From positions 248,001-312,000 of the forward strand of contig CANNFA010000003.1 of NCBI GenBank assembly GCA_947503765.1: a stretch of 64,000 nt of DNA, written 5' to 3'. Positions 16,851 through 25,332 of the stretch are shown piece after piece. Position numbers and translations under genes: made by a program. The DNA is from an uncultured Paracoccaceae bacterium. GTDB taxonomy: Bacteria; Pseudomonadota; Alphaproteobacteria; Rhodobacterales; Rhodobacteraceae. The notes under the pieces are model-generated. The model was not told the origin of the DNA. It worked only from the letters and a program-made list of their open reading frames with translations, and made no database searches. Each line of letters starts with the position of its first letter. The stretch's first letter is position 1.

Positions 16851-17933
16851 ATGAAGACCGATTTCGCCGTCCTGACCGCCGCCGTGCTTGCCGCGACCGC
16901 CGCCGCCGCCGAGGACGTGCGGGTGTACAACTGGTCCGACTATATCGACGAGGATCTGCTGACCCGGTTCGAGGAGGAAACCGGGATCGACCTGATCTAC
17001 GACGTCTATGACAGCAACGAGGTGCTCGAGACGAAACTGCTCGCCGGCGGCTCGGGCTATGACGTGGTGGTGCCGACGGCCACCTTCCTGCAACGGCAGA
17101 TCGCGGCGGGCGTCTATCAACCGCTCGACCCCGCGCAGCTCCCCAATCTCGAGAACATGTGGGATGTCGTGTCGGACCGGACCGGGGTCTACGACCCGGA
17201 CGGCACCTATTCGGTCAACTACATGTGGGGCACGACCGGGATCGGCGCCAATCCCGATCAGGTGGCCGCGGTGCTTGGCGATGGCGCGCCGCTGGGCTCG
17301 CTGGCGCTGGTCTTCGATCCGGCCAACATGGAGAAGCTGGCCGAATGCGGCGTCCACTTCGTCGATGCCGCGGCCGAGATGTTCCCCGCCGCGCTGACCT
17401 ATCTGGGGCTCGATCCCGACAGCAAGGACGCGGATGATCTGGAAAAGGCCGCCGACCTGCTCGAGGCCGTCCGCCCCTATGTGCAGAAATTCCATTCGTC
17501 GGAATACATCAACGCGCTGGCCAATGGCGAGATCTGCGTCGCCTTCGGCTATTCAGGTGACATCCTGATCGCCCGCGACCGCGCCGCCGAGGCCGATAAC
17601 GGGGTCGAGATCGTCTACAACCCGCCCAAGGAAGGCGCGCTGATGTGGTTCGACCAGATGGCCATTCCCGCCGACGCGCCCAACCCCGAGGCCGCGCATG
17701 CGTTCCTGAACTTCATGATGGACGCGCAGAACATGGCGGCGGCGTCGAACTATGTCTACTATGCCAACGGCAACAAGGCATCGCAGGAATTCCTCAACGA
17801 GGACGTGATCGGCGATCCGGCGATCTACCCGTCGGCCGAGACGCTGGAGAACCTCTATACCGTCACCCCCTTCCCGGCGCGCGCGCAGCGCGTCCTGACG
17901 CGGCTCTGGACCCGCGTGAAATCGGGCACCTGA
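16851..17933 (+). CDS. potF: Polyamine ABC transporter substrate-binding protein (PotF/SpuD-like)
   Basis: Periplasmic binding protein of 360 residues that delivers putrescine or a related polyamine to the PotGHI transporter. It has a signal peptide (about 1-20, cleaved before EDVRVYNW) and then the typical VYNWSDYIDEDLLTRFEEETGI beginning of the PotD/PotF family. Conserved ligand-site segments include YSVNYMWGTTGIGAN, FGYSGDILIARDRA and LMWFDQMAIP. CAGGGAG precedes the start. It is the first gene of a five-gene operon ending with a PuuA-like ligase. It is separated from potG by a GC-rich tandem repeat that could give it higher expression than the genes behind it. Confidence 0.92.
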   Translation: MKTDFAVLTAAVLAATAAAAEDVRVYNWSDYIDEDLLTRFEEETGIDLIYDVYDSNEVLETKLLAGGSGYDVVVPTATFLQRQIAAGVYQPLDPAQLPNLENMWDVVSDRTGVYDPDGTYSVNYMWGTTGIGANPDQVAAVLGDGAPLGSLALVFDPANMEKLAECGVHFVDAAAEMFPAALTYLGLDPDSKDADDLEKAADLLEAVRPYVQKFHSSEYINALANGEICVAFGYSGDILIARDRAAEADNGVEIVYNPPKEGALMWFDQMAIPADAPNPEAAHAFLNFMMDAQNMAAASNYVYYANGNKASQEFLNEDVIGDPAIYPSAETLENLYTVTPFPARAQRVLTRLWTRVKSGT

Positions 17934-17955
17934 GGCTTGCGCGCCCCGTCCCGCG

Positions 17956-18137
17956 CAGTCCCGCCCCGGCCCTCGCGCCAGGGTCCGCCCCGGCCCACGC
18001 GCCAGGGTCCGCCCCGGCCTTTGAGCCGGGGCCTGCGCCAGCCGTTGCGCCAGGGTCCGCCCCGGCCCACGCGCCGGGGCCTGCGCCAGCCGTTGCACCA
18101 GGGTCCGCCCCGGCCTTCGAGCCGGGGCCTCCCGGCC
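17956..18137 (+). repeat. 24-bp tandem repeat with GC hairpins between potF and potG
   Basis: About 7.5 copies of a 24-bp unit start at 17956 (degenerate), 17980, 18004, 18028, 18052, 18076, 18100 and 18124 (partial). Two unit types occur, one beginning AGGGTCCGCCCCGGCC and one GGGGCCTGCGCCAGCC. Neighbouring units form perfect hairpins with arms GCCCCGGC/GCCGGGGC and 6-nt loops at 18011-18032, 18059-18080 and 18107-18128. There are no spacers, so it is not a CRISPR array. The period is a multiple of three and the potG frame stays open through it, encoding Ala/Pro/Gly octapeptides if translated. The location suggests an mRNA stability or attenuation element. Confidence 0.85.
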
Positions 18138-18154
18138 GCCGCGGAGCGCCCGGC

Positions 18155-19285
18155 ATGAGCCCGCAGACCGTGTTCGCGCCCTGGGAGGATCCGGCCAGCA
18201 AGCCGCTGATCCGGTTCTACGGCGTGACCAAGCGGTTCGGCGATTTCACCGCGATCGACAATATCGACCTCGATATCTTCGAGCGCGAATTCTTCGCCCT
18301 GCTCGGCCCGTCCGGCTGCGGCAAGACCACGCTGATGCGGATGCTGGCGGGGTTCGAGACGCCGACCGAGGGCACGATCTGGCTGGACGGCCGCGACATC
18401 GGCCCGGTGCCGCCCAACAAGCGCGCCACCAACATGATGTTCCAGTCCTACGCCCTGTTCCCGCATCTGAACGTGCGCGACAACATCGCCTTCGGTCTGC
18501 GGCGCGAGGGCAAGCCGAAAGACGCCATCGCGGCCCGCGTCGACGAGATGCTGCGCCTCGTCCAATTGCAGAAATTCGCCGGCCGCAAGCCGCACCAGAT
18601 TTCCGGCGGGCAGCGCCAGCGGGTCGCCCTCGCCCGCTGCCTGGCCAAGGCGCCCCGGCTGCTGCTGCTGGACGAGCCGCTCGGCGCGCTGGACCGCAAG
18701 CTGCGCGAGGAGACCCAGTTCGAGCTGATGGACATCCAGGAAAAGACCGGCACCACCTTCGTGATCGTCACCCACGACCAGGAAGAGGCGATGACCGTCG
18801 CCAGCCGCGTCGCGGTGATGGATCACGGCAAGCTGGTACAGGTCGCCACGCCCGACGTGATCTACGAGGCGCCCGTGTCCACCTATGTCGCGGACTTCAT
18901 CGGCGACGTGAACATCCTGCCCGGCCGCATCGCCGCGCAGGACGGCACGCGCGTGACGATCGACTGGGCCGAAGGCCAGCCCGCCATCGCCGCGCGCACC
19001 AGGCTGGCGCTGGCGCCCGGATCGGCGGCCTATTTCGCCATCCGCCCCGAGAAGATCGCGATCTCCGCTGCCCGCCCCGAGGGTGCGGCGAACGCGGTGG
19101 CGGGCAAGGTGCTGGACATCGCCTATCTCGGCAACATCTCGACCTACCATGTCGAACTGCCGGGCGGGCAGGTGATCAAGGCGCAATCGGCCAATACAGA
19201 CCGCATCGCCGCGCGCGAATTCACCTGGGAGGATGCCGCCTGGCTGTCCTGGACCGACGCCGCGGGCGTGGTGCTGGACCGATGA
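18155..19285 (+). CDS. potG: Polyamine ABC transporter ATP-binding protein
   Basis: Cytoplasmic ATPase of 376 residues for the polyamine importer. Walker A is GPSGCGKTT, the ABC signature is ISGGQRQRVALAR, Walker B is LLLLDEPLGALDRK, and the switch His is in VTHDQEEA. A C-terminal TOBE region follows (about 290-376), as in PotG/PotA. The ATG at 18155 gives the normal start (MSPQTVFAPWEDP), with GGAG 9 nt upstream. The same frame is open further upstream through the 24-bp repeats, so an Ala/Pro-rich extension cannot be excluded but is not expected. potH begins 73 bp downstream. Confidence 0.92.
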   Translation: MSPQTVFAPWEDPASKPLIRFYGVTKRFGDFTAIDNIDLDIFEREFFALLGPSGCGKTTLMRMLAGFETPTEGTIWLDGRDIGPVPPNKRATNMMFQSYALFPHLNVRDNIAFGLRREGKPKDAIAARVDEMLRLVQLQKFAGRKPHQISGGQRQRVALARCLAKAPRLLLLDEPLGALDRKLREETQFELMDIQEKTGTTFVIVTHDQEEAMTVASRVAVMDHGKLVQVATPDVIYEAPVSTYVADFIGDVNILPGRIAAQDGTRVTIDWAEGQPAIAARTRLALAPGSAAYFAIRPEKIAISAARPEGAANAVAGKVLDIAYLGNISTYHVELPGGQVIKAQSANTDRIAAREFTWEDAAWLSWTDAAGVVLDR

Positions 19286-19358
19286 GGGCGGCGTGCCGCA
19301 TGGGGGACGAAACCGCGCTGCCCGGCGCCTGCGTCTGTCGTATCGGGGCGGCGGCCTG

Positions 19359-20249
19359 ATGCGCCGGCTGGCCGTCATCGCCCTGCCCTATCTGTGGCTG
19401 CTGGCGCTGTTCCTGGTGCCGTTCGTCATCGTGCTGAAGATCTCCTTGTCGGACACGGCGATCGCCATACCGCCCTACACGCCCATCCTCGACCTTTCGG
19501 CCGGCTGGGACGGCCTGCGCGATTTCGTGGCCGATCTCGATTTCGAGAATTTCGCCTTCCTCGCCACCGACGACCTTTACTGGAAGGCGTACCTGTCCAG
19601 CCTGCGGATCGCGTTCGTGGCCACGGTGCTGACGCTGCTGGTCGGCTATCCCGTCGCCTATGCCATGGCCCGCGCCGAGGAAAGCTGGCGGCCGCTGCTG
19701 CTGATGCTGGTGATCCTGCCGTTCTGGACCTCGTTCCTGATCCGGGTCTATTCGTGGATGGGCATCCTCAGCCAGGAAGGGTATCTCAACCAGCTTCTGA
19801 TGGGGTTGGGGCTGATCGACCAGCCGCTGACGATCCTGAACACCAATGCGGCGGTCTATATCGGCATCGTCTATACCTACCTGCCGTTCATGATCCTGCC
19901 GATCTATGCCACGCTGGAAAAGCTCGACACCTCGCTGCTGGAGGCGGCCGAGGATCTGGGCTGCTCGCGCATGTCCGCGTTCTGGCTGGTGACGGTCCCG
20001 CTTTCGGTGCCGGGGATCCTGGCGGGGTGTTTTCTGGTGTTCATCCCGGTGATCGGCGAGTTCGTGATCCCCTCGCTGCTGGGCGGGTCGGAAACGCTGA
20101 TGATCGGCAAGGTGCTGTGGGAGGAGTTCTTTTCCAACCGCGACTGGCCGGTGGCGAGCGCGGTGGCGGTGATCCTGCTGCTGATCCTGATCGTGCCGAT
20201 CGTGCTGTTCCAGCGCAACGAGCAGAAACAGCGCGAGGCGGGGGGATGA
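19359..20249 (+). CDS. potH: Polyamine ABC transporter permease PotH-like
   Basis: Inner-membrane permease of 296 residues with about six transmembrane helices: one at 6-27, a periplasmic loop, then five more. The cytoplasmic EAA loop (LEAAEDLGCSRMSAFWLVTVPLSVPG) docks on the ATPase. The start at 19359 gives MRRLAVIALPYLWLL, the normal first helix; upstream codons in this frame are within potG and the gap. It overlaps potI by 4 bp (ATGA). Confidence 0.92.
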   Translation: MRRLAVIALPYLWLLALFLVPFVIVLKISLSDTAIAIPPYTPILDLSAGWDGLRDFVADLDFENFAFLATDDLYWKAYLSSLRIAFVATVLTLLVGYPVAYAMARAEESWRPLLLMLVILPFWTSFLIRVYSWMGILSQEGYLNQLLMGLGLIDQPLTILNTNAAVYIGIVYTYLPFMILPIYATLEKLDTSLLEAAEDLGCSRMSAFWLVTVPLSVPGILAGCFLVFIPVIGEFVIPSLLGGSETLMIGKVLWEEFFSNRDWPVASAVAVILLLILIVPIVLFQRNEQKQREAGG

Positions 20250-21061
20250 GACGGTTCTCCTGGATCAACGCCACGTCGCTCACGCTGGGCTTCGCGTTCC
20301 TGTACCTGCCGATGCTGATCCTGATCGTCTACAGCTTCAACGCGTCCAAGCTGGTGACGGTCTGGGCCGGCTTCTCGACCCGCTGGTATGGCGAGCTGCT
20401 TCGCAACGACGCATTTCTGGGCGCGGCCTGGGTCACGCTCAAGGTGGCGGTGCTGTCGTCGACGCTGGCCACGATCCTGGGCACGATGGCGGCGCATGTG
20501 CTGGTGCGGGGCGGCCGGTTCGCGGGGCGCACGCTGTTTTCCGGCATGATCTACGCGCCGCTGGTGATGCCCGAGGTGATCACCGGCCTGTCGCTGCTGC
20601 TGCTGTTTATCGGCATCGGGCTGGACCGGGGCATCGTGACCATCGTGCTGGCGCATACCACGTTTTCCATGTGCTACGTGTCGGTGGTCGTGTCCTCGCG
20701 GCTGGTCTCCTTCGACCGCGCGCTGGAGGAGGCGGCGCTCGACCTCGGCTGCACGCCGTTCCAGGCATTCCGCCTGGTGACCTTGCCGATCATCGCGCCG
20801 GCGGTCATATCGGGCTGGCTGCTTGCCTTCACCCTTTCGCTGGATGACCTCGTGATCGCCTCCTTCGTGACCGGCCCCTCGGCCACCACCCTGCCGATGA
20901 AGATCTGGTCCTCGGTCCGCCTCGGCGTCTCGCCGGAGATCAACGCACTGTCGACGCTGCTGATCGGCATCGTCACGCTGGGCGTCATCACCGCCTCGCT
21001 GGTGTCGAAACGCGCCATCGCCTCAAGGCAAAGGGACGAACAGGCGGCACAGCAGACATGA
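20246..21061 (+). CDS. potI: Polyamine ABC transporter permease PotI-like
   Basis: Second membrane subunit of the polyamine importer, 271 residues and about six helices. The EAA loop is LEEAALDLGCTPFQAFRLVTLPIIAPA. Conserved PotI/PotC segments include SFNASKLVTVWAGFSTRWYGELL near the N-terminus and FTLSLDDLVIASFVTGPSATTLP near the C-terminus. It overlaps potH by 4 bp and the following ligase gene by 4 bp, so translation is probably coupled. Confidence 0.92.
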   Translation: MRRFSWINATSLTLGFAFLYLPMLILIVYSFNASKLVTVWAGFSTRWYGELLRNDAFLGAAWVTLKVAVLSSTLATILGTMAAHVLVRGGRFAGRTLFSGMIYAPLVMPEVITGLSLLLLFIGIGLDRGIVTIVLAHTTFSMCYVSVVVSSRLVSFDRALEEAALDLGCTPFQAFRLVTLPIIAPAVISGWLLAFTLSLDDLVIASFVTGPSATTLPMKIWSSVRLGVSPEINALSTLLIGIVTLGVITASLVSKRAIASRQRDEQAAQQT

Positions 21062-22398
21062 CGGATTTCCTTGATGAATTCGCCGCCTACGAGGCCGCGC
21101 GCGGCCGGCCGGACCGGATCGAGCTGCTGCTGTGCGACATCAACGCGATCCACCGCGGCAAGTGGCTTTCGGGCGACGACGCGAAAAAGATCAATGACGG
21201 CGGGGTGCGCCTGCCGCTGTCGACCTATGCGCCCAACATCATGGGCGAGGAGATCCCGGAAACCGGGCTGGGCATGGCGGTTGGCGACCCCGATGGGGTG
21301 ATGGTGCCGGTCACGGGCACGCTGAAACCCGTCCCATGGGCGGACGGCCATGTCGCGCAGGTGCAATGCGAGATGACCGAGGACGGCGAGACGGTCAGCT
21401 GGCTGTCGGCCCGCGACAAGCTGGCGGCGATGCTGGCGCGCTATGCCGCGCGCGGCCTGACCCCGGTGATCGCCACCGAGCTGGAATTCTACATCGTCGC
21501 GGCGCGGGAAACGCCGGAAGAGTCGCCCTGCCCGCCACCGCATGCGCCTGACGCACAGAATTACGAGCTGAACGTGCTCGACCGGACGCAGGACATCCTG
21601 ACCGAGATCCAGGCCGCCTGCGCCGAGCAGGGGCTGGCCACCGATTCGCTGATCGCGGAATACGGGCCGGGCCAGTACGAGATCAACTTTCACCACACCG
21701 ACGACGCGCTGGAGGCGGCCGATACCGCCGTCCTGTTCCGCCGGCTGGTGCGCGGCGTCGTCGCGCGGCACGGGATGGAGGCCACGTTCATGGCCAAACC
21801 CTATGCCGAGCATCCGGGCAACGGGATGCACGTTCATGTCAGCGTCCGCGGCGCGGACGGCAACATCTTCGCCCATGACGAAGGCGGCGTATCGCCCGCC
21901 CTCGGCCATGCGGTCGCCGGGGTGCTGGCCACGATGCCCGACGCGCAGGCGGTGCTGGCGCCGCACCTGAATTCCTTCCGCCGCTTCGCGCCCGGCAGCT
22001 TTTCCCCGAACCGGCCCGATTGGGGGCTGGACCATCGCGGCGCAGCGGTGCGCCTGCCCGACACCGAGGGGCCTGCAGCCCGGCTGGAACACCGCATCGC
22101 GGGCGCCGACTGCAACCCCTACCTCGCGATCACCGCGATCCTGGGCGGCATCCTGCACGGGCTGGACGGTGATTTGCCGCTGCCGCTGCCGCTCGACGAT
22201 CCCTTGGCGCCCGTGCCCGATGCGCTGTCGCATGACTGGCGCCGCGCGGTGGACGTGTTCGCGGCATCAGACTTCATCGAGGATATCTTCGGCGCGCGGT
22301 TTCGGCACATCTATGCCACGCTGAAACAGGACGAGATCGCCAAGCTGACCGCGGAAATCACCCCGGTCGAATACCGCGTCTATCTCGGCCGGCTCTAG
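21058..22398 (+). CDS. Glutamine synthetase family protein, gamma-glutamylputrescine synthetase-like
   Basis: 446-residue ATP-dependent ligase of the GlnA superfamily. Sequence marks include the N-terminal beta-grasp DPDG region (MAVGDPDGVMVPVTGTL), the glutamate/metal-site segment ATELEFYI, EYGPGQYEINFHH, GNGMHVHVS, and the C-terminal RLEHRIAGADCNPYLAITAIL. It differs from nitrogen-assimilating GlnA in lacking the adenylylation-site tyrosine loop. Tight coupling to potFGHI (ATGA overlap) points to PuuA-like activity: joining glutamate to imported putrescine or another amine. No puuB, puuC or puuD follows here; the operon ends with a hairpin. A different amine substrate is possible. Confidence 0.88.
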   Translation: MTDFLDEFAAYEAARGRPDRIELLLCDINAIHRGKWLSGDDAKKINDGGVRLPLSTYAPNIMGEEIPETGLGMAVGDPDGVMVPVTGTLKPVPWADGHVAQVQCEMTEDGETVSWLSARDKLAAMLARYAARGLTPVIATELEFYIVAARETPEESPCPPPHAPDAQNYELNVLDRTQDILTEIQAACAEQGLATDSLIAEYGPGQYEINFHHTDDALEAADTAVLFRRLVRGVVARHGMEATFMAKPYAEHPGNGMHVHVSVRGADGNIFAHDEGGVSPALGHAVAGVLATMPDAQAVLAPHLNSFRRFAPGSFSPNRPDWGLDHRGAAVRLPDTEGPAARLEHRIAGADCNPYLAITAILGGILHGLDGDLPLPLPLDDPLAPVPDALSHDWRRAVDVFAASDFIEDIFGARFRHIYATLKQDEIAKLTAEITPVEYRVYLGRL

Positions 22399-22449
22399 CC
22401 GCGGCGACCCCGGCCCCCTCCTCATCTTGCCGAAAGTACCTCGGGGGGT

Positions 22450-22470
22450 CAGGGGGGCAGCGCCCCCCTG
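22450..22470. terminator. Strong GC hairpin after the polyamine operon
   Basis: CAGGGGGGC and GCCCCCCTG form a perfect 9-bp stem with a 3-nt loop. It lies about 50 bp after the last gene of the pot operon and about 80 bp from the convergent aglK end. No U-tract follows on either strand, so intrinsic termination is uncertain. The preceding TTGCCGAAAGTACCTCGGGG stretch resembles an intergenic repeat that I recall from other Rhodobacterales genomes. Confidence 0.55.
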
Positions 22471-22551
22471 CCGGCAATTGCCAGCTTCCGTTCGCCGCCG
22501 TGTTCACTGCCCCGCGCCAGCAGGTCGGGTTCCGGAAATATGGCCCCGCGT

Positions 22552-23646
22552 TCAGGTCCGGTACAGCAGCGATCTGCCCTCGTGGAACAGGTGCACCTTG
22601 CCCGGATCGGCGGTCAGGCGCACCTCGTTGCCGCGCAGGCCGGCATGGATGCCGGGCAGCTTGGCGATCACCGGATCGCGCCCGTGTTCAGGCTCGAAAT
22701 ACAGCACCGTCACCTCGCCCAGGGCCTCCAGGATGTCCACCTTGCCGTCATAGAGATACCCCTCGCCCGTCGCCTCCACCAGGTCTTCGGGGCGCACGCC
22801 GACATTGACATTCTTGCCCATGTCGGCCTCGGTCGTCTCGATATTCGACACGGCCATGCCCTCGCCGTCGAGCTTGACCTGCGTTTGCTTGCCGGTGGCG
22901 ACGATCTCTCCGGGCAGCAGGTTCATGGCGGGCGATCCGATGAACTGGGCCACGAATTCGTTCTGCGGCCGCTCGTACAGGTCCAGCGGGCTGCCGACCT
23001 GGCTGATCCCCTTGTCGGCCAGCACCACGATCCGGGTGGCCAGCGTCATCGCCTCGACCTGGTCGTGGGTGACGTAGATCATGGTCGACTCCGGCATCTG
23101 CTCCTTGAGCTGGGCGATCTCGATCCGGGTCGCCACGCGCAGCGCGGCGTCGAGGTTCGACAGCGGCTCGTCGAACAGGTAGACCTTGGGATCGCGCACG
23201 ATCGAGCGGCCGATGGCGACACGCTGCCGCTGCCCGCCCGACAGCGCCTTGGGCAGCCGGTCGAGGTAATCCTCGAGCTGCAATATCTTCGCCGCGCGCA
23301 TCACCGCCTCGTCGATCTCGGCCTTGCTTTTCTTGGCGATCTTCAGCGCGAAGGACATGTTGTCGCGCACCGTCATGTGCGGGTAGAGCGCGTAGGACTG
23401 GAACACCATGGCGATGCCGCGCTGCGCGGGGGGCACGTCGTTGACCAGCACGCCGTCGATCTCCAGCGTGCCGGCGGTGATCTTCTCCAGCCCGGCGATC
23501 ATGCGCAGCAGCGTGGACTTGCCGCAGCCGGACGGGCCGACAAAGACGATCAGCTCGCCGGTCTCTATGTCCAGGTTGATGCCCTTCAGAACCTCGACGG
23601 TGCCACCATAGGTCTTGCCGACATCCGTCAGTTTCAGGTCCGCCAT
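22552..23646 (-). CDS. aglK: Alpha-glucoside ABC transporter ATP-binding protein
   Basis: 364-residue ATPase of the MalK/UgpC (CUT1) type. Walker A is GPSGCGKST, the signature LSGGQRQRVAIGR, Walker B VYLFDEPLSNLDAALR, and the switch His is in YVTHDQVEA. A C-terminal regulatory TOBE domain follows from about residue 240. It is the last gene of aglEFGAK and lies 13 bp after aglA. It resembles AglK of Sinorhizobium, which energises uptake of sucrose, maltose, trehalose and other alpha-glucosides. Confidence 0.93.
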   Translation of the reverse strand: MADLKLTDVGKTYGGTVEVLKGINLDIETGELIVFVGPSGCGKSTLLRMIAGLEKITAGTLEIDGVLVNDVPPAQRGIAMVFQSYALYPHMTVRDNMSFALKIAKKSKAEIDEAVMRAAKILQLEDYLDRLPKALSGGQRQRVAIGRSIVRDPKVYLFDEPLSNLDAALRVATRIEIAQLKEQMPESTMIYVTHDQVEAMTLATRIVVLADKGISQVGSPLDLYERPQNEFVAQFIGSPAMNLLPGEIVATGKQTQVKLDGEGMAVSNIETTEADMGKNVNVGVRPEDLVEATGEGYLYDGKVDILEALGEVTVLYFEPEHGRDPVIAKLPGIHAGLRGNEVRLTADPGKVHLFHEGRSLLYRT

Positions 23647-23659
23647 CCAGTGTCCTCCC

Positions 23660-25324
23660 CTAGCGGCCGCGCTCGATGCCGAAGAACGCCTGATGGGGCG
23701 GCAACGTCACGGTTCTGTCCTCGATCCGCGCCGCGAAGGGCGCCTCTTCCGATTTGCGCCAATCGCCGTCCGGCAGGTCCAGCACCGCCTCCTCCTCGGC
23801 AGAGAAGTTGAACGCGCAGAGGATCCGGTCGCCCTCATGCGTGCGGATCAGCATCAGCGTGTCCGCATCCGCCGACACCACCGCCAGCCCGCCCTTGGCG
23901 AAGGCCGGGTGGCGGGCGCGGAACGCGATCATGCGGCGATAGAACCGCAGCGTGCTGTCGGGCGTGTCGTCCTGCACCGACACGGCGCGGTTCACATGTT
24001 CCATCGCCATCGGCAGCCACGGCTTGCCCTCGGAAAAGCCGCCATTCTGGTTGTCGCGGTTCCACGGCATCGGCGTGCGGCAGCCGTCGCGGCCGCGGAA
24101 CTTGGGCCAGAACCGGATGCCGTAGGGATCCTGCAAATCCTCGAAGGCGACATAGGCTTCGGTCAGGCCCAGCTCCTCGCCCTGGTACAGGCAGACCGAG
24201 CCGCGCAGGCTCAGCAGCAGGCCGGCGGCTAGGCGCAGCCCCTCCTCGGTCAAGTGCCAGCGCGAGGGGTGGCGGATCACGTCGTGGTTGGAGAACGCCC
24301 AGCAGGCCCAGCCATCGCCGATGCCCTGTTCGTACTGGTGCAGCACATCCGCGACATGGGTGCCGCTCAGCGGCGTGTTCGACAGGAATTCGAACGAATA
24401 GCACATGTGCACCTTGTCGCCCCCGGCCGTGTATTGCGCCTGGATCTCCATGCCGCGCTGCGCGTCGCCGACCTCGCCCACCGCGGTGGTGGCGCCGTAT
24501 TCGTCCAGCAGCGCGCGGAACCTTTGCAGGAAGGCCAGGTTCTCGGGCTGGTTCTTGTCGTACAGATGCTCCTGCCAGTTATACGGGTTCACCGCCGGCG
24601 CGATCTTGTCGTTGCGCGCGTCCGGCTCCAGCGCCGGGTTGTCGCGCAGCTCGCGGTCGTGGAAGTAGAAGTTGATCGTGTCGAGCCGGAACCCGTCGAC
24701 CCCGTGATCCAGCCAGAACCGCGTGACATCCAGCAGCGCATCCTGCACCTCCGGGTTGTGCAGGTTCAGATCGGGCTGTTCGCGCAGGAAGTTGTGCAGG
24801 TAGTACTGCATCCGCTCGCCGTCCCATTCCCAGGCCGGCCCGCCGAAGATCGACAGCCAGTTGTTGGGCGGCGAGCCATCGGGTTTCGCGTCGGCCCAGA
24901 CGTACCAGTCGGCCTTTTCCGCGTTCGCGCCGGACCGGCTGTCCTTGAACCACGGATGCTGGTCGGAGGAATGCGACAGCACCAGGTCGATCAGCACTTT
25001 CAGCCCAAGCTCGTGCGCCCGCGCCACCAGCGCGTCGAAATCGCCCAGCGTGCCGAACAGCGGATCGACATCGCGGTAATCGCTGACGTCATAGCCGAAA
25101 TCGAGCATCGGCGAGCGGAAGAACGGCGAGATCCAGATCGCATCCACCCCGAGCGAGGCGATATGCGGCAGCCGGTGGATGATCCCGGCCAGATCGCCAA
25201 CCCCGTCGCCATTGCTGTCCTGGTAGCTGCGCGGATAGATCTGGTAGATCACCGCGCCGCGCCACCAATCGGCATCGTCGGGGGAATTGTCGGGTTGCAG
25301 GTGGGTTGGGTCGAGAAGGTTCAA
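23660..25324 (-). CDS. aglA: Alpha-glucosidase, GH13 family
   Basis: Cytoplasmic GH13 enzyme of 554 residues that hydrolyses imported alpha-glucosides to glucose and a second sugar. It has the (beta/alpha)8 core with catalytic Asp215 (GFRLDTIN), Glu284 (AVGEVGD) and Asp348 (FSNHDVIR). The first conserved region is DLVLSHSSDQHPWF, followed by a C-terminal beta-domain. The start is TTG at 25324-25322, giving MNLLDPTHLQ. TAGGAG, formed by the aglG stop codon and what follows, sits 5-6 nt upstream. No ATG or GTG fits as well: the only frame extension to the left lies inside aglG. It is placed between transporter genes, as in the rhizobial agl operon. Confidence 0.92.
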   Translation of the reverse strand: MNLLDPTHLQPDNSPDDADWWRGAVIYQIYPRSYQDSNGDGVGDLAGIIHRLPHIASLGVDAIWISPFFRSPMLDFGYDVSDYRDVDPLFGTLGDFDALVARAHELGLKVLIDLVLSHSSDQHPWFKDSRSGANAEKADWYVWADAKPDGSPPNNWLSIFGGPAWEWDGERMQYYLHNFLREQPDLNLHNPEVQDALLDVTRFWLDHGVDGFRLDTINFYFHDRELRDNPALEPDARNDKIAPAVNPYNWQEHLYDKNQPENLAFLQRFRALLDEYGATTAVGEVGDAQRGMEIQAQYTAGGDKVHMCYSFEFLSNTPLSGTHVADVLHQYEQGIGDGWACWAFSNHDVIRHPSRWHLTEEGLRLAAGLLLSLRGSVCLYQGEELGLTEAYVAFEDLQDPYGIRFWPKFRGRDGCRTPMPWNRDNQNGGFSEGKPWLPMAMEHVNRAVSVQDDTPDSTLRFYRRMIAFRARHPAFAKGGLAVVSADADTLMLIRTHEGDRILCAFNFSAEEEAVLDLPDGDWRKSEEAPFAARIEDRTVTLPPHQAFFGIERGR

Positions 25325-25332
25325 GTCGGCTC

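Noticed and set aside
17956-18137. CRISPR array between potF and potG
   Set aside because: Units are contiguous 24-bp tandem copies without unique spacers, and no cas genes are present.
18124-18154. Rho-independent terminator ending the potF transcript
   Set aside because: No U-tract follows any hairpin of the array, and the downstream pot genes need read-through.
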